Below are positions 9,254 to 16,858 of a stretch of DNA of 64,000 nucleotides, one piece after another. The stretch's first letter is position 1; every line of letters starts with the position of its first letter. Source of the DNA: Ruminococcus sp. XPD3002 (GTDB lineage: Bacteria > Bacillota > Clostridia > Oscillospirales > Ruminococcaceae); contig FPJT01000002.1 in the NCBI GenBank assembly GCA_900119535.1, forward strand, positions 186,001 to 250,000, given 5' to 3'. A model generated the notes under the pieces. The model did not search any database, was not told the DNA's origin, and worked only from the letters and a program-made list of their open reading frames with translations. The position numbers and the translations under genes are program-made.

Positions 9254-9283
9254 TTGTAACAGGATATTTGTTCTTATTATAAC
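9254..9283 (+). promoter_or_regulatory. Probable promoter of flavodoxin operon
   Basis: TTGTAA (9254-9259) and TATAAC (9278-9283) with an 18-base spacer, in the divergent region facing the flavodoxin gene. The LysR protein probably binds nearby, but no clear T-N11-A box could be singled out. Confidence 0.4.
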
Positions 9284-9324
9284 ACAAACCAGTATCAAAA
9301 ACAATACCGGAAAAGAGGGATCAT

Positions 9325-9780
9325 ATGCCGGAGAGAAAATTTCTGACTGTATTCTTTTCATGGGGTGGACACACAAGAAAGGCTGCAAAAATGATCGCAG
9401 AAACAACAAGCAGCGATCTATTTGAGCTGAAACCGGAAAAGGCGTACTCAAAAATATACCCCATATGTGCGGCACAGGCGAAGAAAGAGCGTGACAAAAA
9501 CGTCCGACCTTCCTTTCAAGATGACATTGCGGATTTATCAAAGTATACCGACATTGTGATCGGCTATCCTGCATGGTGGTATACATGCCCGATGATCGTG
9601 CTTAGTTTTCTTGAACAGTACGACTTCACTGACAAGAATGTGTACCTCTTCAATACCCACGGCGGAAGCGGTTCTGTCGGCACGGACGACGTAAAGAAGC
9701 TGTGCAGGGGAAATGTTCACAAAAGCATTGACGGAAATCACCTGACAGAAGCTGCTGTCAGAGAATGGCTGAGTCTATAA
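9325..9780 (+). CDS. Flavodoxin-like protein
   Basis: A 151-aa FMN-binding electron carrier or NAD(P)H:quinone-type protein. The N-terminal beta strand and phosphate loop read LTVFFSWGGHTRKAAKMIAE, a variant of the flavodoxin SxTGNT loop, and the later DIVIGYPAWWYTCPMIVLSF and LFNTHGGSG segments are typical of the flavodoxin_4 group. It heads an operon with an aldo/keto reductase (24 bases later) and a DXS-like protein, and lies opposite a LysR gene. A redox role for the operon is likely; its partner and substrate are unknown. Confidence 0.83.
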   Translation: MPERKFLTVFFSWGGHTRKAAKMIAETTSSDLFELKPEKAYSKIYPICAAQAKKERDKNVRPSFQDDIADLSKYTDIVIGYPAWWYTCPMIVLSFLEQYDFTDKNVYLFNTHGGSGSVGTDDVKKLCRGNVHKSIDGNHLTEAAVREWLSL

Positions 9781-9804
9781 ATACAATACAAGGAGGATCT
9801 TATT

Positions 9805-10665
9805 ATGGAATTCGTAACACTGAACACAGGAGCAAAAATGCCACTGGAGGGCTTCGGAGTATTTCAGGTGCCCGATGCGGCTGTCTGCGAACAGGCTGTA
9901 TATGACGCGATCAGGACAGGATACCGCCTTATCGACACTGCACAGGCTTATATGAATGAAACGGCTGTCGGAAAGGCAGTTAAGCGTGCGATCGCTGACG
10001 GACTTGTAAGCCGTGAGGAACTATTCATCACCACGAAGCTGTGGGTATCCAACATGAAAACAGAGGACGGCGCCTATGCTTCTTTGAAAGAGTCCCTTGA
10101 AAAACTTGATATGGAGTATATCGACCTTATCCTTATCCATCAGCCTATGGGCGATTACTTTGCAGGCTACCGTGCACTTGAAAAAGCTTACAAAGAGGGC
10201 TGGGTAAAGGCGATAGGCGTATCGAACTTCTATCCTGCTATCCTTGCGAATTTCTGTGCGAATGTAGAAATCATGCCCGCTGTAAATCAGGTAGAGCTGC
10301 ACCCGTTTTTTGCGCAGGACAGTGCGATCACGCTCATGAAGGAATACGGTATCGTACCGCAGGCATGGGGACCTCTCGCAGAAGGCAGACACGGTATCTT
10401 CACCCACCCTGTACTGACAGAGATCGGAGCAAAATACGGTAAGACCGCTGCTCAGATCGCATTGAAATGGAACGCTCAGAGAGGTGTTTCGATCCTACCA
10501 AAATCCGTTCATGTGGAGCGTATGGAGCAGAATTTTGATATATGGGACTTCACACTTTCGGACGAAGATATGCATAAGATAGCTGAACTTGATCTTGGAC
10601 ACAGCGAGATAGTTGACCACAGCGATCCTGCATTCGTAAAGATGATAAACGGTTTCAAGATCTGA
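9805..10665 (+). CDS. Aldo/keto reductase
   Basis: A 286-aa NADPH-dependent oxidoreductase of the AKR superfamily with the full catalytic tetrad: Asp44 and Tyr49 (in RLIDTAQAYMNE), Lys78 (TTKLW) and His112 (LILIHQPMG). The C-terminal cofactor motif ILPKSVHVERMEQN is intact. AGGAGG sits 8-13 bases before the ATG. It is the second gene of the flavodoxin operon, in the same direction and with short spacing. The natural substrate is unknown; the family reduces many aldehydes and ketones, including methylglyoxal and 2,5-diketogluconate. Confidence 0.9.
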   Translation: MEFVTLNTGAKMPLEGFGVFQVPDAAVCEQAVYDAIRTGYRLIDTAQAYMNETAVGKAVKRAIADGLVSREELFITTKLWVSNMKTEDGAYASLKESLEKLDMEYIDLILIHQPMGDYFAGYRALEKAYKEGWVKAIGVSNFYPAILANFCANVEIMPAVNQVELHPFFAQDSAITLMKEYGIVPQAWGPLAEGRHGIFTHPVLTEIGAKYGKTAAQIALKWNAQRGVSILPKSVHVERMEQNFDIWDFTLSDEDMHKIAELDLGHSEIVDHSDPAFVKMINGFKI

Positions 10666-10678
10666 GGAGGATAAAGCT

Positions 10679-12430
10679 ATGTACTTAGAAAATATCAACA
10701 GCCCTGCCGACATCAAAAAGCTGGAGGTTTCCCAGCTTCAGTCACTTGCGGACGAGACAAGAGCCGCACTCATCAACAAGATAAGCAAAGCAGGGGGACA
10801 TCAGGGACCGAACCTTGGTGTTGTGGAGCTTACAGTTGCTTTTCACTACGTTTTCGACTCACCGAAGGACAAGATAGTATTTGACGTATCACACCAGTGC
10901 TATCCGCACAAGATACTGACAGGCAGAAAGGAAGCCTTCCTTGACGAGGCGCATTTCGGTGATGTGACAGGCTATACCAATCCGAATGAAAGTGAACACG
11001 ATATGTTCATTGTCGGTCACACATCCACTTCTGTTTCCCTTGCCCTCGGACTTGCAAAGGGACGTGACCTGAATAAGCGCAGTGAGAATATCATAGCACT
11101 CATCGGTGACGGCTCACTGTCAGGCGGTGAGGCTCTCGAAGCTCTTGACTATGCAGGCGAGTACGACAAGAACCTCATTATCATCGTCAATGACAACGAC
11201 CAGAGTATCGCTGAAAATCACGGCGGACTCTACAAAACGCTGAAAAAGCTCCGTGAGTCCAACGGTACTGCCGAGGACAATCTCTTCCGTGCAATGGGAC
11301 TGGATTACCGCTATCTCGATGACGGCCACGATACCTCAAAGCTGGTTGAACTGTTTGAGAGTGTGAAGGGCATCGACCATCCTGTTGTTCTTCATATCCA
11401 CACTATCAAGGGAAAAGGCCTGCCCTACGCCGAAAAGGACCGTGAAAGCTGGCATGCAGGCGGTCCCTTCCACGTTGAGGACGGTTCACCGCTGTATCCC
11501 AATGAGGGCGGAGAAAGCGTTGTATTCAGCAGCCTTAAGAAACTGCTGGACACCGATGAAAAGGCTATCGTCCTTAATGCCGCAACTCCTATGGGACTTG
11601 GCTTTGTGAAAGGCGTCCGTGAGGAATACGTCGACCGCGGACAGTTCATCGACGTCGGCATCGCAGAGGAAAATGCAGTCGCTATGGCAGGAGGCATTGC
11701 ACGAAACGGCGGTACAGCGGTATTCGGTACATTTGCGCCGTTCTATCAGCGTACATACGACCAGATGTCTCACGATGTATGTCTGAATGACAGTCCTGCA
11801 ACTTTCCTGATACTCAGTCCCGGCGCATACGGCATGAATTCCAACACACATATTGCACTTTGCGATATACAGATGTTTGCACATATCCCAAATCTCATTT
11901 ACCTTGCGCCTGCAAGCAATGAGGAATTCGTGCAGATGTTCAGATACGCTACAACTCAGAAGGAGCATCCCGTTGCTATCAGAGTGGTGGATAACCTGAA
12001 ATCAACAGGAATCGCTGACGATACCGACTACTCCGTTCTGAAGAACAAGACAGAACGTAAGGGCAGCAAGGTCGCTCTCTTTGCAGTTGGCGGACTTGTT
12101 CCCATGGCGCTTGAAGCTGCCGACAAGGTGAAGGAGCAGACAGGTGTTGATATTACGGTCATCAACCCGAGATTTGTCAGCGGTGTGGACGAGGAACTGC
12201 TGAACACGTTAAAAGCCGACCACAGCCTTGTTATCACCATTGAGGACGGTGAGGTCATGGGCGGTTACGGACAGAATATCGCTTCATTCTACGGCGATTG
12301 TGATATGCGTGTACACTGCCACGGCATTTCAAAGGCTTTCCACACAGAATTCAAGGCAGATGAACTGCTTGATGCTCACGGTATCTCTGCCGAAAAGCTG
12401 GCTGCTGAGATAATCTGTGGGCTGAAATAA
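10679..12430 (+). CDS. 1-deoxy-D-xylulose-5-phosphate synthase-like transketolase
   Basis: A 583-aa thiamine-diphosphate enzyme of the DXS family. Seen are GGHQGPNLGVVELTVAFHYV, DVSHQCYPHKILTGR, the ThDP/Mg motif GDGSLSGGEALEAL (about residue 142) with NDNDQSI, a central pyrimidine-binding domain beginning near 300 (GIAEENAVAMAGGIA) and a C-terminal transketolase domain. It is shorter than housekeeping DXS (about 620 aa), and the GGHLGSNLG motif of typical DXS is altered to GGHQGPNLG. As the last gene of a LysR-linked redox operon it may be a specialised paralogue rather than the pathway enzyme for isoprenoids. Confidence 0.75.
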   Translation: MYLENINSPADIKKLEVSQLQSLADETRAALINKISKAGGHQGPNLGVVELTVAFHYVFDSPKDKIVFDVSHQCYPHKILTGRKEAFLDEAHFGDVTGYTNPNESEHDMFIVGHTSTSVSLALGLAKGRDLNKRSENIIALIGDGSLSGGEALEALDYAGEYDKNLIIIVNDNDQSIAENHGGLYKTLKKLRESNGTAEDNLFRAMGLDYRYLDDGHDTSKLVELFESVKGIDHPVVLHIHTIKGKGLPYAEKDRESWHAGGPFHVEDGSPLYPNEGGESVVFSSLKKLLDTDEKAIVLNAATPMGLGFVKGVREEYVDRGQFIDVGIAEENAVAMAGGIARNGGTAVFGTFAPFYQRTYDQMSHDVCLNDSPATFLILSPGAYGMNSNTHIALCDIQMFAHIPNLIYLAPASNEEFVQMFRYATTQKEHPVAIRVVDNLKSTGIADDTDYSVLKNKTERKGSKVALFAVGGLVPMALEAADKVKEQTGVDITVINPRFVSGVDEELLNTLKADHSLVITIEDGEVMGGYGQNIASFYGDCDMRVHCHGISKAFHTEFKADELLDAHGISAEKLAAEIICGLK

Positions 12431-12484
12431 TAATGTATTTCACATGAAAAGAAGTCCTCTTATTAAAGGACTGCCAATGTGAAG

Positions 12485-12545
12485 ATCTGCGAGTTTTTTG
12501 GAATTCCTCTTCAAATCATGTGTGACGATCAGTATTGAAAAGTGA
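12485..12545. repeat. Repeat family B, copy 2
   Basis: TTGGAATTCCTCTTCAAATC then TGTGACGATCAGTATTGAAAAG closely match copy 1 at 8243-8292. The 5' portion shared by copies 1 and 3 is missing. It lies between the DXS-like stop and the terminator. Confidence 0.6.
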
Positions 12546-12556
12546 ACATATAATAG

Positions 12557-12607
12557 AGGCTGCTGGCATCGTGTGATGTTGTTAACACGGTATCAGCAGC
12601 CTTTTTC
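12557..12607 (+). terminator. Intrinsic terminator of flavodoxin-DXS-like operon
   Basis: AGGCTGCTG (12557-12565) pairs with CAGCAGCCT (12594-12602), with CGTGT/ACACG pairing further in, followed by TTTTCTC. Confidence 0.75.
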
Positions 12608-12624
12608 TCATGTAATCATACTGT

Positions 12625-13911
12625 TCAAATACTAATATCTGTCACGACCCATTCATTTTCCTCCAGCGGATAGGCATTGCCGCAGAACGGGCAGTCTTTG
12701 TTCTTTGCCGCATCGAAGCTTGCGCTGCATGATGGACAAGTTACAGCCATGACAGAAAAACCAAGATCGGTAGGCTTTTTGATAACTTTCCGCAGACTCA
12801 TGCGTATTTTGTCAGACTCGCGGAAGATTTTACCGCTGCGGTAGTGCAGGCTGTCGGTATAAAACGTGAGCGAAACATCGCAAACACCGTCTTTGATGCT
12901 GTATTTGTTAACGCCTGAATTATGGTAGGTAATATCCACGATCTCACGAAGTTTTTCCGGGATCGGTTTGTCGCAATGGCAGATGGTCAATTCCTGCGGA
13001 TTTTGGCTGTAGAGCATGAGCTTCAGAAGCGACATGGACTTGTCACGGAAGTATTCTGTTGAAAAAGTGGGATCAAGCGTATGCATCTTATTACAAAATA
13101 TCAGTGACTTCATCATTTTACTGCCGCCACGGGCGTTCTTACCCATCAGTTTTACTGAGCCGATACTATTTACAATGAACCACGCAACGACACCAAACAT
13201 AGCGCCGGGAATAATACTTCCCAATATACCGGATACGCTTTCGCTCCAAAGGCGGGGATCATTCAATGTTCCGGTGAAGGCTTTGAACAACGTCGAAAGA
13301 ATGAAAATTGCAAGAAAGAAAGCGGTACAGCCCAAGATATATTTTTTGATCTCCCTTGTGTCGAAGAGTTGTTTGCCGTCTTCTTGGATGAAGAAATGCA
13401 TCACCTTCGGATACAGTTCATCCATGAGGAATTTAGTGTTACAGAATTCGCATCCGGATTCGAGCTTACCAAGTGTAGACGGTGCACCGCAGTTCGGACA
13501 GCTCATCGCAGTGTCAGGAGACGGAACACTTCCGTTTTTAGGATTCTGTATTACAATGGTCAGTCCGCCCTCAGCGTCACTGTTGTAGATCTCATTCTGC
13601 GAATTGCGGATGTTCGTGGTGATGTGTTTGCTTCCGCCAATGATGGAATTCACAAAGACGCTGTCACCGTAGGAAAGCGATCCGACGCCTCCATTGCTCA
13701 CATCTGGTTTCCTGATCTGTATTTCCATACTAAGTCCAAGTGACTGAAGTTTCTGTTTTTGCAGCTCCAGCGTGAAGCGAGTGTCCTGACTTGCAAGCTC
13801 AGGGGTGTTTCCTTTGCTGTACCAGTCGGAAAGCTGTTTTGCAAAACGATGATAATGCTGCTTCATTTCTTTATTGTCTGAGCGGTTGTTACTTAATCCA
13901 TATTCTTCCAT
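12625..13911 (-). CDS. Zinc-ribbon membrane protein with Tim44-like domain
   Basis: A 428-aa protein with an N-terminal soluble region, a zinc ribbon CPNCGAPSTLG...CEFC (about residues 137-155), two adjacent transmembrane helices (about 190-215 and 228-252), a Tim44-like alpha/beta domain (about 270-390) and a second C-terminal ribbon CPSCSASFDA...CPFCG. The ATG at 13911 (MEEYGLSNN) with GGAGAA upstream is preferred over the earlier codon at 13959. Such proteins are widespread in Firmicutes but have no established function. It is a single gene, convergent with the DXS-like operon. Confidence 0.6.
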   Translation of the reverse strand: MEEYGLSNNRSDNKEMKQHYHRFAKQLSDWYSKGNTPELASQDTRFTLELQKQKLQSLGLSMEIQIRKPDVSNGGVGSLSYGDSVFVNSIIGGSKHITTNIRNSQNEIYNSDAEGGLTIVIQNPKNGSVPSPDTAMSCPNCGAPSTLGKLESGCEFCNTKFLMDELYPKVMHFFIQEDGKQLFDTREIKKYILGCTAFFLAIFILSTLFKAFTGTLNDPRLWSESVSGILGSIIPGAMFGVVAWFIVNSIGSVKLMGKNARGGSKMMKSLIFCNKMHTLDPTFSTEYFRDKSMSLLKLMLYSQNPQELTICHCDKPIPEKLREIVDITYHNSGVNKYSIKDGVCDVSLTFYTDSLHYRSGKIFRESDKIRMSLRKVIKKPTDLGFSVMAVTCPSCSASFDAAKNKDCPFCGNAYPLEENEWVVTDISI

Positions 13912-14249
13912 AATGTCATTTTCTCCATTTCTTCCTCGGATTCGGAAAGCACATTTCAAACTGTTTGGATTATTACAACTTTTTTAAGCACTTAACTCTA
14001 TCCTCGATCGCATTTTTTGATTAGCACTGTTTTTCTCTATTTTCAGGCTGTTTAACAAGTGTCAGTATTTCTGCACACTTAAAAGTTAAAAAGCAGTTTT
14101 AAGTACTAAAAATCGAGTGTTTAAATAGACTGATTCCTGAGCTGTATAACGCCAATTATCCGCAATAAATAGCCGTTTTAAGATTCCTGCCTTGACAGCA
14201 GAATGTCGCACTCAACGGGCAGTTTATTTGGAAATGTGTCTTTATTCTT

Positions 14250-14278
14250 ATAATATCAGAAGTCCAAACTCTTGTCAA
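14250..14278 (-). promoter_or_regulatory. Sigma-A type promoter, leftward
   Basis: On the minus strand TTGACA and TATTAT are separated by 17 bases. It faces the zinc-ribbon gene, leaving a leader of roughly 330 bases (13912-14243) in which no other gene was recognised. Confidence 0.6.
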
Positions 14279-14365
14279 TATATAATGTGCATGTATTATA
14301 GACACTATATTCCTCGCTAATATTCTCTGAGCCTGCGGTAGAAAGCATTGGTCCGAAGACATTAA

Positions 14366-14425
14366 GTAATAAATATATTGTTTCCACGATGACTGCTTGG
14401 AGTTCCGGCTTGAATTTGCTGTTCA
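14366..14425. repeat. Repeat family B, copy 3
   Basis: AATAAATATATTGTTTCCACGATG followed after 8 bases by GGAGTTCCGGCTTGAA matches copy 1 (8217-8257); the 3' third has diverged. It sits just upstream of the TetR promoter. Confidence 0.55.
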
Positions 14426-14448
14426 GTATGTACAAATGAAAACAGCTA

Positions 14449-14499
14449 TTGACAAGTGACCTATCGTTCGCTATAATATACAGTGAACGATAGGTCACT
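14449..14499 (+). promoter_or_regulatory. Promoter with perfect TetR operator
   Basis: TTGACA (14449-14454), a 17-base spacer and TATAAT (14472-14477) form a consensus promoter. A perfect 15-bp inverted repeat, AGTGACCTATCGTTC (14455-14469) and GAACGATAGGTCACT (14485-14499), flanks the -10 box, so a bound dimer would block RNA polymerase. The TetR gene starts 20 bases downstream; autorepression is the simplest reading. Confidence 0.85.
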
Positions 14500-14519
14500 C
14501 TTTATTATCGGAGGTAAAT

Positions 14520-15131
14520 ATGGCAAAGGACACAAAGGAAAGAATACTCGATGAAGCGCTAAGGCAATTCTCGCAAAAAGGCTATGACGGTACGAATATC
14601 CGTGAGCTGACCGCCTCGCTGGGACTTGTGAAGTCTTCCATGTACAAGCACTTTGACAGCAAGGAGGAGATCTGGAACTCTTTGCTCGACAAGATGATCG
14701 CATATTATGCGGAGCATTTCGGTTCGGCGGAAAACCTTCCGCCTGTACCCGATTCGCTTGAGGGACTTGTTGCAATGACGATGCATATGGTCGATTTCAC
14801 TGTACATGACGAGCGTGTTGTAATGACGAGAAAGCTCCTTACAATTGAACAGTACCGTGATGAACGTGCAAGTCAGCTTGCGACAAAGCATTTTCTGACT
14901 GGCCTGACCGTGATGTTCACACACATTTTCAAAGGCATGATCGACAAGGGACTGCTGCGGAATGATGATGCGGAAATGCTTGCCTTTGCCTATACTGCAC
15001 CAATTTCGGCGCTGATACATCTTTGTGACCGTGAGCCGGAAAAAACAGATGCAGCAATATCGCAGATAAAAGCATTCAGCGAGCATTTTGTATTGACCTT
15101 CGGTATTCGTAACGGCGGTGAACAACTATGA
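14520..15131 (+). CDS. TetR-family transcriptional regulator
   Basis: A 203-aa regulator. The N-terminal helix-turn-helix is clear: RILDEALRQFSQKGYDGTNI, then RELTASLGLVKSSMYKHFDS (about residues 7-49). The C-terminal ligand domain has no recognisable specificity. GGAGG lies 7 bases before the ATG. It shares an ATGA overlap with the downstream hydrolase gene, so both are under the perfect operator at 14455-14499. The inducer is unknown. Confidence 0.9.
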   Translation: MAKDTKERILDEALRQFSQKGYDGTNIRELTASLGLVKSSMYKHFDSKEEIWNSLLDKMIAYYAEHFGSAENLPPVPDSLEGLVAMTMHMVDFTVHDERVVMTRKLLTIEQYRDERASQLATKHFLTGLTVMFTHIFKGMIDKGLLRNDDAEMLAFAYTAPISALIHLCDREPEKTDAAISQIKAFSEHFVLTFGIRNGGEQL

Positions 15132-15724
15132 AAAAGGTAATATATATCCACGGCAGAAACGGCAGCGCCGATGAAGCTGAGATATACAAGCCCATATTTT
15201 CGGGATATGATATCATCGGGCTTGAATACAAATCAGAAACACCATGGCAGGCAAAGACAGAGTTCCCGAAGCTGTATGATGAGATATGTGCAGAAAGCAA
15301 TGAGGTCATACTCATAGCCAACAGCATAGGCGCTTATTTTGCTATGCATTCGCTGGCAGAAAAGAAGATAAACAAAGCATATTTTATATCACCCATTGTT
15401 GATATGGAGCGTCTTATCCTTGATATGATGAAATGGGCAGGTATCGGCGAAAAGGAGCTTGCACAGCGTGGTGAGATAAAGACCGACTTCGGGGAAACGC
15501 TTTCGTGGGAATATCTTTGCTATGTCAGAGAACGCCCAATAAAATGGCACATTCCCACAGAGATACTTTACGGCGAAAATGACAATCTGACCAGCCTTGA
15601 AACGATAACTGCATTTGCTGAAAGGACAGGCGCGGAACTGACGGTGATGTCCGGCGGTGAGCATTGGTTTCATACCGAGGAGCAGATGCGGTTTCTGACA
15701 GAATGGCTGACGAAAAGGAGATAA
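15128..15724 (+). CDS. Alpha/beta hydrolase
   Basis: A 198-aa serine hydrolase fold. The oxyanion strand VIYIHGRNGSA, a nucleophile elbow ANSIGAY with Ser66 (Ala replaces the usual first Gly of GxSxG), Asp152 (YGENDNLT) and His179 (GGEHWFH) form a plausible triad. Translation is coupled to the TetR gene through an ATGA overlap. The substrate is unknown; the family includes esterases and RBBP9/YdeN-like hydrolases. It is probably the TetR-regulated function. Confidence 0.8.
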   Translation: MKKVIYIHGRNGSADEAEIYKPIFSGYDIIGLEYKSETPWQAKTEFPKLYDEICAESNEVILIANSIGAYFAMHSLAEKKINKAYFISPIVDMERLILDMMKWAGIGEKELAQRGEIKTDFGETLSWEYLCYVRERPIKWHIPTEILYGENDNLTSLETITAFAERTGAELTVMSGGEHWFHTEEQMRFLTEWLTKRR

Positions 15725-15728
15725 AACA

Positions 15729-15788
15729 ATGACCGACCGCTACCGTGACATAAAACAACTGCTGTGCGATTATGCATTGCTATATTAA
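15729..15788 (+). pseudogene. Truncated ORF stub after hydrolase
   Basis: ATG at 15729 opens a 19-codon frame (MTDRYRDIKQLLCDYALLY) that stops at once, where an operon's next gene would be expected. The amphipathic start looks like a true protein N-terminus, and the following sequence carries integrase debris on the other strand, so this is probably a gene cut off by an insertion or deletion. Confidence 0.35.
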
Positions 15789-15793
15789 AGCAA

Positions 15794-16063
15794 CTACAGA
15801 TGGAGTCGTTTGACGTTTGTATATGGTTCTATGCTGATTGTAAGGCTCTTGAATACTATATCAACAGAGCACAGAAGTCGCATCTGGCAAGCGATATCAT
15901 GCTGACGATGTCCCGAAGCACAGCAATGTCCGGAGACATCAGACATACGCTGTACCTCATCAAGGGGATACACCTTACATTCTTTTGTTCTCCTGGACGG
16001 CATAACAATATTTTTGCAGGGATTATCCGAAAGCATTTGCATCTTTACTGCATAATCAAAGAT
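15794..16063 (-). pseudogene. Tyrosine integrase fragment (degenerate)
   Basis: The minus frame reading AVKMQMLSDNPCKNIVMPSRR then KECKVYPLDEVQRMSDV matches the junction between the core-binding and catalytic domains of phage/ICE integrases (pattern: xNPxxxxxxP....K..KVYTLEEV). The frame is closed by a stop just upstream, and the downstream part drifts out of integrase-like sequence; no catalytic Arg, His or Tyr is present. It is a remnant of an older mobile element. Confidence 0.5.
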
Positions 16064-16092
16064 GGATTATATAAAGGATAGTTTCAATGCAT

Positions 16093-16113
16093 GCGGCCTC
16101 GGCCGCTTTTTTT
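16093..16113 (+). terminator. Intrinsic terminator
   Basis: GCGGC-CTCG-GCCGC followed by seven T. It ends transcription from the TetR/hydrolase side before the sigma-factor gene. Confidence 0.75.
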
Positions 16114-16279
16114 GCGGAGAAGTGAGTCATTTTAGTGGAGTGAATCCGTTTGTATGGCGGAGGTATTGAACGCATAAAAAAATGTGATAAAATTATTATA
16201 AATTTGTCCTATTTGGTACTTTAAGTACGAGTTGATAGAATGAAAGCGATCGCTGAACTGAATATAAGGAGGAATGCAT

Positions 16280-16846
16280 ATGACAGATCAGGAGTTCAAG
16301 GAACACATGAAAAGATCTCCGGAAGAGTGCATGAAAGCAATTTTCAATGACTACTGCAATTATGTATATATCATAGCAGCAACTAAACTTAAAAGCTGTG
16401 GTACTGCGGAAGATATAGAGGAATGTGTGAGTGACGTTTTTACAGAGGTATTCAAAAAGATGAATTATCTTGGTGACCGGGAAGGCGACCTGAAAGGATT
16501 TATCGGAGTTATAGCCAAACGCAAAGCAATAGATATGTACAGAAAACTAAGTGTAAAAGCATATAGAACGGTATCTGCTGAAGATGAAGGGATCATGGAA
16601 ATATCGTCCGGAGAAAACATAATTGAATCTGCTGAGATGTCAGAGCGCAATTCCATCTTACTTAATAAAATAAAAGAATTAGGCGAACCTGACACGTCGA
16701 TAATAATAAAACAGTACTACTATAATATGACAGTAGCTGAAATAGGAAAAGCGATCTCAATGACCGCAGCCGCAGTACAGAAACGAAGCGTCCGGGCAAG
16801 ACAAAAGCTGAAAAACATGCTTTGTGAAGTCGGCATAAATTATTAA
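16280..16846 (+). CDS. ECF-type RNA polymerase sigma factor
   Basis: A 188-aa sigma-70 family protein with region 2 (about residues 22-95: TAEDIEECVSDVFTEVFKKM, then GFIGVIAKRKAIDMYRK) and region 4 (about 125-180: IIIKQYYYNMTVAEIGKAIS, AAAVQKRSVRARQKLK). The acidic linker is longer than in minimal ECF factors. AAGGAGG (16266-16272) is 7 bases from ATG 16280, so that start is preferred over the in-frame ATG at 16274. The next gene, 12 bases on, is a membrane protein typical of an anti-sigma partner, so it probably responds to an envelope signal. Confidence 0.85.
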   Translation: MTDQEFKEHMKRSPEECMKAIFNDYCNYVYIIAATKLKSCGTAEDIEECVSDVFTEVFKKMNYLGDREGDLKGFIGVIAKRKAIDMYRKLSVKAYRTVSAEDEGIMEISSGENIIESAEMSERNSILLNKIKELGEPDTSIIIKQYYYNMTVAEIGKAISMTAAAVQKRSVRARQKLKNMLCEVGINY

Positions 16847-16858
16847 GGAGGGATATGT

